Below, piece after piece: positions 1 to 7,500 of a stretch of 11,736 nucleotides of DNA (position 1 is its first letter; each line of letters starts with the position of its first letter). The position numbers were made by a program, and so were the translations under genes. Under the pieces are notes generated by a model that worked only from the letters and a program-made list of their open reading frames with translations, was not told the DNA's origin and did not search any database. The DNA is taken from NCBI GenBank assembly GCA_902476875.1, contig CABSFC010000090.1, positions 1-11,736 of the forward strand, written 5' to 3'. This DNA is from an uncultured Oscillibacter sp. (GTDB lineage: Bacteria > Bacillota > Clostridia > Oscillospirales > Oscillospiraceae).

Positions 1-624
1 GTTGTCCGGCGTGGTGTAGGTGATGTACCTCTGCCCCGGCTCCCACTTGACGCCGTAGCCCCACGCCTCCATACAGGCAATGAAATCCTCACGGTCATAG
101 GACTGCTCCATGGCAGCCCTGATCGCCTTTCGCAGCTGATTCTTCCATGTGGGGATGCGGAACGGATCTGCCTTTGTCTCTGTAATAGACAATCCATATT
201 GCAGGCAGAGCTGGTTAGAGTACTCCTTCGCCATCCGCATTTCATGGGCGCTCTGGTGATACTTCCGGCCTGTCTCATAGTCCACGGAGTTCATGATGAT
301 GTGGTTGTGAATGTGGTCGGTATTCATGTGCGTAGCCACCACGCACTGATAACCCTTGAAGTACTCCGCGAACTTGATACCGATCTCGTGAGCGGTATCG
401 AAGTCCAGCGGATCGTCTGGAGCAAACGCCTGGACGATGTGGTAGTAGCCCCGGCCGTCTGTTTTGCGGAACTGCTTTTTCACAGCTTCAAATTCCTCCA
501 GCGCTGTCCGGGCCACGCAGTTGACGCCGCTGATGAGAGAATCCGTGGTTTTCTCCCGGCTGGTGACATAGTCCAGAATATCCTTCAGGCCACGCGAGAC
601 AGCAACGAATTTAATGTTTGCCAT
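1..624 (-). CDS. MOB-family relaxase, N-terminal part (cut by window edge)
   Basis: This is a conjugative DNA relaxase/nickase that would cut one strand at oriT and pilot it into a recipient. The first 208 residues are visible and the frame is still open at base 1, so the C-terminus lies outside the window. A candidate catalytic tyrosine is Y19 in DYVTSREKT near the N-terminus. The metal-binding histidine motif is clear at residues 97-115 (ATHMNTDHIHNHIIMNSVD; H99, H104, H106, H108). This arrangement fits the relaxase/mobilisation domain family PF03432 (MobA/VirD2-like). The ATG at 624 lies inside the end of mobC, 40 bp before its stop, so the two are translationally coupled; a GGAGGTG and an AAAGGA sit just upstream. 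It reads as a mobilisable or conjugative element. Its exact MOB subfamily cannot be set from this fragment. Confidence 0.9.
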   Translation of the reverse strand, partial: MANIKFVAVSRGLKDILDYVTSREKTTDSLISGVNCVARTALEEFEAVKKQFRKTDGRGYYHIVQAFAPDDPLDFDTAHEIGIKFAEYFKGYQCVVATHMNTDHIHNHIIMNSVDYETGRKYHQSAHEMRMAKEYSNQLCLQYGLSITETKADPFRIPTWKNQLRKAIRAAMEQSYDREDFIACMEAWGYGVKWEPGQRYITYTTPDN

Positions 625-893
625 GTCCTTTCGTACACCTCCATGAACGGCTCCATGTCCACCAGCCCAGCGCGGCCCTGCCGCGCCATGACTGTAAGCT
701 GATTCAAATTGTTCCCCTGACGCCGCAGTTCCCAGATGAGATCATCCAGCCCCTCGACGACGGTGACGTCCTGGTCCATCGCGGCCGCGCGGACGAACTC
801 GCTGATGGTCATATGCACTTTTTCCGCGTTCTTCGAGATATGAACCTTTTCCCAGCCTGCCACTCGGAAGCGGATAAAATGATCTTTTGGCAT
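585..893 (-). CDS. mobC: MobC-like mobilisation accessory protein (ribbon-helix-helix)
   Basis: A 102-aa relaxosome accessory protein expected to bind near oriT and help the relaxase open the nick site. The N-terminal third (about residues 5-40, IRFRVAGWEKVHISKNAEK then SEFVRAAAM) resembles a ribbon-helix-helix DNA-binding fold. RRQGNNLNQL at residues 57-66 is the hallmark GNNLNQ motif of the MobC/bacterial mobilisation family (PF05713). Length is usual for the family. The ATG at 893 has AAAGGAG seven bases upstream. It overlaps the relaxase start by 40 bp, the normal mobC-relaxase order, and the hairpin-rich oriT candidate lies immediately upstream. Confidence 0.88.
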   Translation of the reverse strand: MPKDHFIRFRVAGWEKVHISKNAEKVHMTISEFVRAAAMDQDVTVVEGLDDLIWELRRQGNNLNQLTVMARQGRAGLVDMEPFMEVYERTWQTLNSLLSRVA

Positions 894-1377
894 TTCTGCT
901 CTCCTTTCTAAAATCAGTTCCTCTCAGTCAGGAATAGGGGCGCGGGCTTAGCCCGCTCTGCCAAAGTGGGCGGACGGGGCAAGGGCCCCGTTCCGTACCA
1001 CGAAGGCGAAACTTGTCATCCTCGAAACGAGGATTTCGGGTGCGCAGCTTGGTTCGTCCCGCTTCCTGTCGGCCTTTCCGCACTGCGGCAAGGCGTGATT
1101 GGACTTTATCCTGCTATACTTTCGTCCCCTGCTATACTTTCGTCCCCTGTCAGTTTTCGAAATCCGGCCCAAATCCGCCCTCTCATCCTTGGCCGGTGTT
1201 CTTTCCCGCTGCTTCCCACAAAACCGCACGCGGCGACTTACAGGGGTGAACAGGGCGGGAGTCGCGCGCCTTGTCCAGTTTTTTCTTTCGGGGATGATAA
1301 CTTGGCAGGAGGACTTTTTCTTGTTACGCTTCGTCTTGTTCATACACTTCCCCACCATCTGCTGTAGGTGCTATCCC
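894..1377. other. Intergenic region with candidate origin of transfer (oriT)
   Basis: This 484-bp gap upstream of mobC holds no convincing gene. It carries three close hairpins typical of an oriT: a 7-bp stem at 942-948/950-956, a 7-bp stem at 974-980/985-991 (extendable with one bulge through CGG/TCCG), and ATCCTCG/CGAGGAT at 1018-1024/1028-1034 with an AAA loop. The last is followed by TTTCGGGTGCGC, a plausible nick-region segment. Placement directly upstream of mobC and the relaxase is where mobilisable elements keep oriT. The exact nick base cannot be set by eye. A tandem repeat lies at 1111-1149. Confidence 0.5.
1111..1149. repeat. Tandem 18-bp direct repeat (iteron-like)
   Basis: CTGCTATACTTTCGTCCC occurs twice back to back (1111-1128 and 1129-1146), followed by CTG, the first three bases of a third copy. 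Both copies are identical. It sits between the oriT candidate and the winged-helix gene, so it could be an iteron bound by that protein or a relaxosome site. Two copies are few for a replication origin, and slippage during replication could also produce this. Confidence 0.6.
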
Positions 1378-1704
1378 TCATGCACTTTGGCCTGTGGTGG
1401 GAAGCTCAGACAGCGGCAGGATGTAGTAGTGGTTGTTTCCCTGGAGCCACTTACCGTTTTTCACACACCGGGAGGTCTTGACCTTACGGATGAACCCACG
1501 ATCCGCCAACAGGCTGACCGCTTCCCGCGCCGCGTTTTGAGAGCGGCCGCAGTGCAGGGCGATGGTCTTCATGCTGGGCCAGCATACATCTTTCTTCCCT
1601 GCGCAGCAGACCAGATAACTGTACACGGCCAGCGGAATAGGTTTCAGGTCATAGCAGAAAATAGCGTTGCTCATTTGATAAAATCGTTCACCGAGAATGG
1701 GCAT
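1378..1704 (-). CDS. Winged-helix replication-initiator-like / HTH protein
   Basis: A 108-aa protein with an N-terminal winged helix-turn-helix at about residues 15-75: IPLAVYSYLV, then CWPSMKTIALHCGRSQNAAREAVSLLADRGFI, the pattern of HTH_36 (PF13730) and of the N-terminal domain of RepA_N-type initiators. A short basic, aromatic tail follows. Proteins like this commonly sit near relaxase genes in clostridial mobile elements and act as transcription or replication regulators; which applies here is not visible. The start at 1704 is supported by AAGAGGAG eight bases upstream. The gene is preceded by an unusually long structured leader (1705-1919) with two tiny ORFs, suggesting control after transcription begins. 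It is too short to be a full RepA_N initiator. Confidence 0.75.
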   Translation of the reverse strand: MPILGERFYQMSNAIFCYDLKPIPLAVYSYLVCCAGKKDVCWPSMKTIALHCGRSQNAAREAVSLLADRGFIRKVKTSRCVKNGKWLQGNNHYYILPLSELPTTGQSA

Positions 1705-1733
1705 ACGGAATCTCCTCTTTTGAAAGTCATATT

Positions 1734-1785
1734 AGAACTTATCAAGCGGTAGAACCGTTTGATAGCACGAAGCGCGTGAAGTTCT
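1734..1785 (-). promoter_or_regulatory. Potential three-way-junction RNA/DNA fold in leader of HTH gene
   Basis: Three nested pairings fit together. An outer stem AGAACTT/AAGTTCT (1734-1740/1779-1785) encloses ATCAAGCGGT/ACCGTTTGAT (1741-1750/1754-1763, one G-T mismatch) and a 4-bp CACG/CGTG (1766-1769/1775-1778). Almost every base is accounted for, giving a cloverleaf-like shape just 5' of the HTH gene's ribosome-binding site. An 8-bp hairpin GACAGCGC/GCGCTGTC (1796-1803/1813-1820) and a 6-bp hairpin GTGTGC/GCACAC (1822-1827/1831-1836) lie next to it. It could be a translational regulator, a replication origin structure or a protein-binding site. Confidence 0.45.
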
Positions 1786-1818
1786 TATGAGACGAGACAG
1801 CGCGGCTTTGATGCGCTG

Positions 1819-1860
1819 TCAGTGTGCGCAGCACACAATGATTTTTTCAGATTCTTTCAT
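1819..1860 (-). CDS. Candidate leader peptide (13 aa) upstream of HTH gene
   Basis: An ATG at 1858-1860 opens a 13-codon ORF, MKESEKIIVCCAH, ending in TGA at 1819-1821. It is preceded by a near-perfect Shine-Dalgarno AAGGAGGT with five bases of spacing, far stronger than chance would give. Its last codons (V-C-C-A-H) form the 6-bp hairpin GTGTGC/GCACAC, and further stems follow before the HTH gene's own ribosome-binding site. This is the layout of leader-peptide attenuation, where a stalled or moving ribosome changes the fold downstream. The signal sensed is unknown. It could instead be a small functional peptide. Confidence 0.45.
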   Translation of the reverse strand: MKESEKIIVCCAH

Positions 1861-1886
1861 CTTGACCTCCTTGCGGTTTTGCATGA

Positions 1887-1919
1887 CTATGTGGTGGTGA
1901 AGTGATATTGCGAGAGCAT
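1887..1919 (-). CDS. Second candidate leader peptide (10 aa)
   Basis: The ATG at 1917-1919 opens MLSQYHFTTT, ending in TAG at 1887-1889, with AGAGGGG five bases upstream as a plausible ribosome-binding site. It lies 26 nt before the start of the 13-aa leader ORF on the same strand. On its own it would be weak; its place in tandem with a strongly signalled micro-ORF makes it worth recording. Confidence 0.27.
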   Translation of the reverse strand: MLSQYHFTTT

Positions 1920-1957
1920 AAATTCCCCTCTACTTTCCTTCCCGATTTCATAGCTTT

Positions 1958-1976
1958 TTGACATAGAATTGACATA
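1958..1976. repeat. Direct repeat TTGACATA, 11 bp apart (operator-like)
   Basis: TTGACATA occurs at 1958-1965 and 1969-1976, one helical turn apart, upstream of the leader ORFs of the HTH transcription unit. Same-face spacing of two identical octamers is typical of a regulator-binding site. TTGACA could also be read as a plus-strand -35 box, but I see no matching -10. Confidence 0.35.
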
Positions 1977-1977
1977 A

Positions 1978-2013
1978 ACACCGGTCGTCCGCCTCTTGGC
2001 GGACATCCGGTGT
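1978..2013 (-). terminator. Strong hairpin, likely terminator between remnant and HTH unit
   Basis: Arms ACACCGG-2 nt-GTCCGCC and GGCGGAC-2 nt-CCGGTGT (1978-1993/1998-2013) form a 14-bp stem with one internal 2x2 bulge and a TCTT loop. It lies 15 bp downstream of the stop of the minus-strand remnant. The bases after it on the minus strand (TTTATGTC) are only mildly T-rich, so termination is probable rather than certain. Confidence 0.5.
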
Positions 2014-2028
2014 CCAAATTTCAGAGAT

Positions 2029-2228
2029 TCACTTTTGCCGCCGCAGGCAGCACCTGCCGTCTACTTCGTCCCGTTCCTTCAGCAGTTGCGCCAGCGCGGT
2101 GAAGAATTTCTTTTGCAGATAGTCCACGCTGCCGCAGTTAAGCTGGTGAGCATCCGCATACTTGCGGATGGACAGTCCCTCCACAAACCGCTCCCCGGAA
2201 GTAACCGCTGTACTCTGCCGAAAGACTG
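2029..2228 (-). pseudogene. C-terminal remnant of a sigma-like helix-turn-helix protein
   Basis: The minus frame ending in TGA at 2029-2031 encodes a coherent tail: GERFVEGLSIRKYADAH, then QLNCGSVDYLQKKFFTALAQ and a charged end. This resembles the last helix-turn-helix of sigma-70-like or phage/ICE regulators (a recognition-type GSVDYLQKK helix). Above about 2228 the frame runs into the promoter and start of the hipA-like gene, and no start codon with a ribosome-binding site exists, so the N-terminal part has been lost. Only about 65 codons remain. The exact family is not certain. Confidence 0.45.
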
Positions 2229-2243
2229 ATGCAGGGACAATCG

Positions 2244-2273
2244 TTGATTTATGACAGGACGGTGTGATATAAT
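2244..2273 (+). promoter_or_regulatory. Promoter of the hipA-like gene
   Basis: TTGATT (2244-2249), 18 bp spacer, TATAAT (2268-2273) with an extended TGA just before the -10. It lies 32 bp before the GTG start of the kinase gene, which itself has AAAGGAGGG at 2292-2300. This is a good vegetative-type promoter. Confidence 0.7.
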
Positions 2274-2305
2274 ATAAAATACTATGAAACGAAAGGAGGG
2301 TTCCT

Positions 2306-3547
2306 GTGCGGTATACGCTGATGCATAAAGATATCCCGGTGGCTGATCTGATTCTTGACGAGGCCACAAGTGCTGTGCAGAAAGTTTGTAATATCCACTA
2401 TGCAGAGCATCTTCCCGTGGGTGTTTCAGTCAAACGGGGAGTCGTGGACAGGGCGGCTCTGAATACCTGGTGGATCGACCGCTCTATCCCTGCCAGCCGA
2501 TCCGGCGTGCGGAAAGCGTTGGAAACGCTGGAACTCCCCAACACGCGGTTTCTGCTGACCAAGAGCATGGGCTTGAGTCTCTCTGACCAGTATTGGATCA
2601 GACCCCAGGGCAGTGACATACAGTGGGCACAAATCAACTTCTTCATCAACGATTTCTCTGAAGATATCGGTGACATCCTGTTGGGGAAGACACCAAAAGG
2701 TAAAGATTTCAGCTTTCACTCCCCGGACAATACCTCGGACGGTTTCCTGAAAAAACGGTGGAAGATCATCAATGGAGCCAGATGCCTGCTGAAAGCCGGC
2801 AGCGCCCCATTCATGCAGCAGCCTTTCAACGAGGTGATTGCCTCGGCGGTTTGCAGGAGATTGGATATCCCGTATGTGCCATATGAACTGTGCTGGGATG
2901 ATGGGTTGCCCTTTAGCGTGTGCCAGGATTTCATTACCCCGGATACAGAGCTGGTCAGTGCATGGCGGGTTATGCAGACACAGAAGAAAGATAACAGCAC
3001 CTCTGTCTACCGCCATTTCCTGAACTGCTGTGAGACCCTTGGCGTGCCGGGAATGGTTCACGCCATGGATCAGATGATCGTGCTGGATTATCTGATTGCC
3101 AACGAGGATCGGCACCGGAACAACTTTGGATTAATCCGCGACGCAAACACGCTGGAATGGCTGGGAGCGGCACCGATTTTCGACAGCGGTTCCTCACTGG
3201 GATATGACAAGCTGACGGGCCAGATCCTGTCTGGAAAAGGCGTTGAGTGCAAGCCGTTCAAGAAAACCCACGAGGAGCAGCTGGCGCTGGTAACGGATCT
3301 AAGTTGGATCGACTTTGACGCGCTGCGTGGGTTAGAGGATGAGATCGCGAAGGTCTTGGCACCCGCAGGGGAATATCTTGATCAGGACAGACGAAAAGCA
3401 ATCATGGTATCCATCCAACAGAGGATCGAACGCCTTCAGGATCTGGCGCTTTCACAGCGCCAGACAGATGATCTCACAGAAAACGATGTGGCGGAGGATA
3501 TCGCGGAAGATTATCAGCAAAGCGGCCCTACAATGAATATGGTCTGA
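2306..3547 (+). CDS. HipA-like serine/threonine kinase domain protein
   Basis: A 413-aa protein with the C-terminal kinase fold of HipA toxins. Visible signatures are a likely ATP-anchoring lysine K163 in CLLKAG, the catalytic loop DYLIANEDRHRNNFG at residues 261-275 (D268, N273), and the metal-binding PIFDSGSSLG at 290-299 (D293). The N-terminal 150 residues hold LSLSDQYWIRP (89-99), often seen in Firmicutes HipA-like proteins. E. coli HipA phosphorylates glutamyl-tRNA synthetase and causes dormancy; the target here is unknown. Start: GTG at 2306 with AAAGGAGGG five bases upstream. No HipB-type antitoxin gene flanks it: the gene stands alone with its own promoter and terminator. It may be an orphan toxin, a self-contained kinase, or a partner of a distant regulator. 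Confidence 0.82.
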   Translation: MRYTLMHKDIPVADLILDEATSAVQKVCNIHYAEHLPVGVSVKRGVVDRAALNTWWIDRSIPASRSGVRKALETLELPNTRFLLTKSMGLSLSDQYWIRPQGSDIQWAQINFFINDFSEDIGDILLGKTPKGKDFSFHSPDNTSDGFLKKRWKIINGARCLLKAGSAPFMQQPFNEVIASAVCRRLDIPYVPYELCWDDGLPFSVCQDFITPDTELVSAWRVMQTQKKDNSTSVYRHFLNCCETLGVPGMVHAMDQMIVLDYLIANEDRHRNNFGLIRDANTLEWLGAAPIFDSGSSLGYDKLTGQILSGKGVECKPFKKTHEEQLALVTDLSWIDFDALRGLEDEIAKVLAPAGEYLDQDRRKAIMVSIQQRIERLQDLALSQRQTDDLTENDVAEDIAEDYQQSGPTMNMV

Positions 3548-3555
3548 CAGTTTGA

Positions 3556-3590
3556 CCGCGCCCGGATACTCCGGGCGCGGCTTATCTGTT
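3556..3590 (+). terminator. Rho-independent terminator after the hipA-like gene
   Basis: A perfect 10-bp GC-rich stem, CCGCGCCCGG/CCGGGCGCGG (3556-3565/3571-3580), with a 5-nt loop begins 8 bp after the kinase stop and is followed by CTTATCTGTT. The T-run is weak but the stem and position are convincing. Confidence 0.7.
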
Positions 3591-3664
3591 CAGAGGGACT
3601 CCGGAAGTGGGTGAAGCGGAACGCTGGAGTAAGCTGATCAAAAAGCAGCGGCACTTAGGGAACC
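3581..3664 (+). pseudogene. Short gene fragment interrupted by the IS3 left end
   Basis: An open plus frame reads LFRGTPEVGEAERWSKLIKK then QRHLGN and runs directly into the IS left end at 3665. Its codon use and composition look protein-like, but nothing recognisable remains and no start is evident. It may be the tail of a gene broken by the insertion; it could also be chance. Confidence 0.2.
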
Positions 3665-4030
3665 TGAACAGCCCCCGAAAAGCTGGGTAGAAGTGATAAA
3701 ATAAAAGATAAATGAGGTGAGTAAATGCCAAAGGGAAAACCCAACAGGAAATATACAGCGGAATTTAAGACAATGGTAATCGAGACCATGTGTGCAGAAG
3801 GGCTAAACTACAGTGAAACAGGCCGCCGGTTTGGAATCGAGGCCCATACTCTGCTGCAGATCTGGGAACGGATCTATTTGGCGGAGGGGCCAGAAGATTT
3901 TGCCATTGAACGCCGGGGACACAGCACTTCAGCGCACCCATTGAAAAGGGTCACGCCGGATAAAGAAAAGGAGCTCCTTGCGGAAGTGCAAAGGCTGAGG
4001 GCTGAAAATACCTAAAAAAATTGCAAAGGC
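3665..4030 (+). mobile_element. Left end of a truncated IS3-family insertion sequence
   Basis: The segment starts with a probable left terminal repeat (3665-3690, beginning TGAACAGCCCCCGAAAAG, similar in pattern to IS150-group IS3 ends), followed 35 bp later by orfA. The IS3 reading (YLKKLQ in a shifted frame) continues to about 4030 and then stops matching. No orfB integrase and no right end are found, so only about 0.36 kb of an element of usually 1.2-1.5 kb remains. The terminal-repeat match is from memory of the family pattern. Confidence 0.65.
3725..4015 (+). pseudogene. IS3-family transposase OrfA, frameshifted and without OrfB
   Basis: A 96-aa protein with an N-terminal helix-turn-helix (KYTAEFKTMVIETM ... 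YSETGRRFGIEAHTLLQIWE, residues 9-50), the transposase-8/IS3 OrfA pattern, and a coiled C-terminal part (DKEKELLAEVQRLRAEN, residues about 79-95). OrfA normally continues ENAYLKKL; here a small indel puts a stop after RAENT, and YLKKLQ is found in the next frame. GAGGTGA precedes the ATG. Without OrfB, which carries the DDE catalytic domain, it cannot transpose. Confidence 0.75.
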
Positions 4031-4319
4031 AGTATTCCTTTCGATTGCTGCTCATGGTCAATTACCTCCGAAGATTTGAAATAGGGCAATGTCCAAATCT
4101 TCAGGGGGGACCACGGCAGCGTGGAAAAGGTCCGGTGTGGTTCCGATGGCGAATACCGGCAGATGGATGGAGAGAATAGCGCTTTTTTCAGAGTTTGGAG
4201 GGCCGAAAAGACAGGATGCTGGCTGGAAGGGAGGGGAAAACAGAGCTTCACTTGAAAAAACTCTGATTTTACATGAAAGTCGGAATTTTTGTAAAATCCC
4301 GTATAAAACGACAAAACAA

Positions 4320-4361
4320 AGGCCCGGAAAGACTGATTCAGTCTTTTCGGGCCTAATTTTC
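4320..4361 (+). terminator. Long hairpin, strong (possibly bidirectional) terminator
   Basis: A stem of about 16 bp (4320-4336/4338-4354, with one G-T pair) starting AGGCCCG and ending CGGGCCT closes on a tiny loop and is followed by AATTTT on the plus strand; the minus side reads TTTGTTTTG. It can stop transcription from both sides. No plus-strand gene directly upstream explains it. Confidence 0.7.
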
Positions 4362-4477
4362 CCTATGAATATGAAGTTGTCACAGGCTATTCTTGACATC
4401 ACTCATCTCTTTTGTTCAGGGGCACAAGATACCACTCTGGAATGTATAGTCACACCTCTTTTTCGTTAGAAGATGGC

Positions 4478-4537
4478 CTTCTCCCAGCCCTCCCCTAAAG
4501 CGAAGGACTGGGAGAAGGAGGGGGCGTTATGCCCCCT
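4478..4537 (-). terminator. Two hairpins after the surface-protein gene
   Basis: Just past the minus-strand stop of the surface-protein gene come a 7-bp stem AGGGGGC/GCCCCCT (4519-4525/4531-4537) and a 10-bp stem CTTCTCCCAG/CTGGGAGAAG (4478-4487/4508-4517). Neither is followed by a real T-run on the minus strand, so they may protect the mRNA end as much as terminate it; the strong hairpin at 4320-4354 is a backup. Confidence 0.45.
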
Positions 4538-4558
4538 GCCTCCTTGCCTGGGTAAGAT

Positions 4559-7500
4559 TTACTTGGTCAGATTCTCAATGAAGCGCATGAGGATGGTAGC
4601 GACCTGGGCGCGGGTGGCGTTGCCCTGGGGAGCCAGGGTGCCGTCGCCCATGCCGCCGATCAGGCCGTTACCAACGGCCCACTGCATGGCCTCGGTGGCG
4701 TAGCCGCTGACGCTGCCCGCGTCGGTGAAAGCGGACAGGCTGGAGCTGCCGGAGGTGCCGTAGCCCATGGCCCCCGCGTAGCGGTACAGGAAGGTGGCCA
4801 GCTGCTCGCGGGTGATGCTGTCATCCGCGCCGAACTTGCCGTTTCCGTAGCCGCCAGCGATCCCGTTGTCCACCATCCAGTAGATGCCGTCGGCATACCA
4901 GGAATCGGGGTGAACATCGTCGAAGCTGCCTTCAAAGGCGTGATCCGGGTTGTCCTCCAGGTTGTGGAGGACCACGGCGATCATGCCACGGGTCATAGTT
5001 CTGTCGGGGCTGAAGGTAGTGTCGCTGGTGCCGCCGAACATCCCATGAGCGGTGGCGAAGTCAATGGCGTCCTCCGCCCAGTGGTTGCGGGTATCGGTAA
5101 AGTCCTTGCTCTTGTCCACCAGCACCAGGTCGGCGGAGCCGTCCAGCTTGACGGTCATGCCGTCCTCGGTGGGGACGGACAGCTTTGCGACCTCGCCGGT
5201 CTTGGCGTCCACGGCCACGGTGCCGGGGGTGGTGTCGGCGGGGATGGTGACAGTGGTCGTACCGACGCTCCTGGGGATGGTGACGGTGGCGGTCACGTCC
5301 TCGCCCGGCTCGTCCACGGTCTTGACCTTGACGCCGTTGGCGGCGGTGTCCGTGGTGGTCACGGTGCCGTCCTTCTTGGTCTCCACGACGAGGGTAGAGC
5401 CGTCCTTGTTCTTGGTGGTCTCCGTCACGGTGCCCGTGGTCTTGTTGGTCACGGTGGTCGTGGTGGAGCCGTCGCTGTTCTTGGTGGTCTCGGTGGTGGT
5501 GTTGCTGGAGCTGCTGGAGCCGCCGGAGGAGCCGCCGCCGGAGCTTCTGCGGGTCACGGAGACTTCACAGGATGCCGTAGCTCCTTCCTGATTGCCATTG
5601 CCCGCAAAGGAAACGGTAAAGGTGTATTTCGCTGTCTTGTTCTCCAAAGACACGGAAACAGAGCCGTTTCCGGTCAGCGAGAGGGTTTTCGCCTCGCTGT
5701 TCTGGTCGTCGGTCTGGACTACGGTGACGGCGCCGCCCTCGGGAACGCCGCTGACGGTCAGGGTCACGGTGCCGGAGCCGGTCATGTTCAGGCTGGTCGC
5801 GTTGTTCGCTGTGATACTGATAGTAGAAGAAGCCGCTGTGATGGTTAGGGTGGCGTTCATGTCGCTGATGGCCTCATAGTTGTTGGTGTCATCGCCAGTA
5901 AAGGTGGCCGTGGCGGTGGTGCTGCCCACGTTGGTCAGGGTGTTGTTGGTGTAGGACACGCTCACACCTTCGGGCAGGGTACCGGTGATCTTCAGTTCCT
6001 TCTCCGTGCCGTCATAGATGTAGGTGGCGCTTTCAAAGGACACGCCGGACATATTATAGGTAGCTTTCCCGATGGTGAAGGTGAAGGTCACATCGTCGGT
6101 AGAGCTATCCGCCCATTTGGTGTTGGTCGGGTCCTTCAAGGCCACGGTCACGGTCTGGCTTCCCGCGTTCGTCATGGTGTTGTCGGACACGGTGTAATCG
6201 TCGCTGGCGGCCACGATGTAGGTCTGTTCGCTGCCGGTGTAGGTATATGTATTACTGTCCGCTTCGGGCTTGGTGACGAGCTTGGGGACGATGGTGAAAT
6301 TCACGGAATACTCGGTGCCGCTGACAGTCACTTTCGCGGTGGCGGTGCCAGCGTTGGTATTGTTCTCATAGGTCACGCTGGATGCTGCCACTTTGATGCC
6401 GTTGCTGTCCACCATATAGACGGTCGGCTCAATGGCGCTGCCTGTGTAGGTCTGATCCTCAATAGGCAGAAGCGTGTAGCTACCCTCACCCGTTGATGTG
6501 CCCCAAATGGCGTAGATGGTCATGTCGCCCGTGGGGACGGTGGAGGTGGTCACAAAGTTGCCGGAGCCGTCCTTGGCGGTGTTCCACCCGGCAAAACTTT
6601 TTTCGCCATTGGTGGGGGTAGGCAAGGCGTAGTTCTCGGAGACGGTGCTGATTGCTTTGCCCTCCGCAACGGTGATGGGACTTGTGGCATCATCGCCTAA
6701 AGAGCCGCCATTGGCGTCAAAGGTGATAGTACTAAGCCATTTAAAGTTATATGTTTGATTGATGCTTGGAGTTTCGACTTTGCTTTCATTAGTGTCATAC
6801 CATCCGTCCGGAGTATATCCCTCCCGGACAAGCTCACTGCAAAAGCTATTTTGAGAGAACGTTGCAGTATCTGTAAAAGTACCACCGTTTGTGTTGCCCA
6901 GAAAAGCCATGTTAAACATACCGTCCAAAGACTGGGCAGCAGCAGTTCCACCTACATAAAGTGCTGCGAAGTTGTTGCTCTGTCCGCTAATCCACTGAGA
7001 ACCCAAAGTTGTAAATGGAATTTGGCCGCTGCCTTTTTGTGCGGAAATGTTGATCGAATCTTTTTGATGGGAGAAGTCAGCAACTACCGCACAGCGGGAG
7101 TATGCAAACGCTGTATTTCCAATGGATGCAATCTTGTCGCTCTTTACAATATAATGTGTGATTGGTTGATTGACAAACGCACTATTTCCAACAGTCTTCA
7201 GTCCTGTACCGATTACTACTTTTTTAAGTACCAGAGTATCATTAGAGGCTCCCTTAAATGCCTCTTCTCCGATAGACACAACAGAATCTGGAATATTGAT
7301 TTCCGTCAATTCGGTGTTAAAAAAAGATTGTTTTCTAATTTCCGTAAGGGTTTGGGGGAGTTGGATAGAAGTAATGGGGCAAGCCTTAAATGCCTCTTCT
7401 CCAATCGTTTTAATCCCCTCAGACAGTGTTACCTGGTTCAATGCTTTGCAGTTACTACACATATTTTTAGGGATATCAACAATGCCACTGGGAATCGTCA

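Larger units (their letters stand above)
4019..4558. other. 540-bp stretch without a convincing gene
   Basis: Frames here show no recognisable protein. The minus strand holds PPEDLDIALFQIFGGN ending at about 4058, followed by an ATG (MSSNRKEYC) with CGGAGGT upstream that runs into the IS fragment. These could be ends of two older minus-strand genes cut by the IS, but neither can be named. An 8-bp inverted repeat GATTTTAC/GTAAAATC lies at 4265-4272/4291-4298. Two terminator-type hairpin groups are listed separately. Confidence 0.4.

Noticed and set aside
1111..1149. Tandem repeat as a possible CRISPR array
   Set aside because: Only two copies, directly abutting with no spacers, and no cas genes nearby.
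948..1358. Minus-strand frame of 136 codons (very basic protein, MNKTKRNKKK start)
   Set aside because: It reads through the oriT-type hairpins and the 18-bp tandem repeat (giving GRKYSRGRKYSR), has only a weak ribosome-binding site, and shows no known domain.
4910..5848. Long plus-strand frame of 312 codons opposite the surface gene
   Set aside because: Gly/Val/His-rich shadow of the Thr/Val-rich linker and SLH coding region on the other strand.
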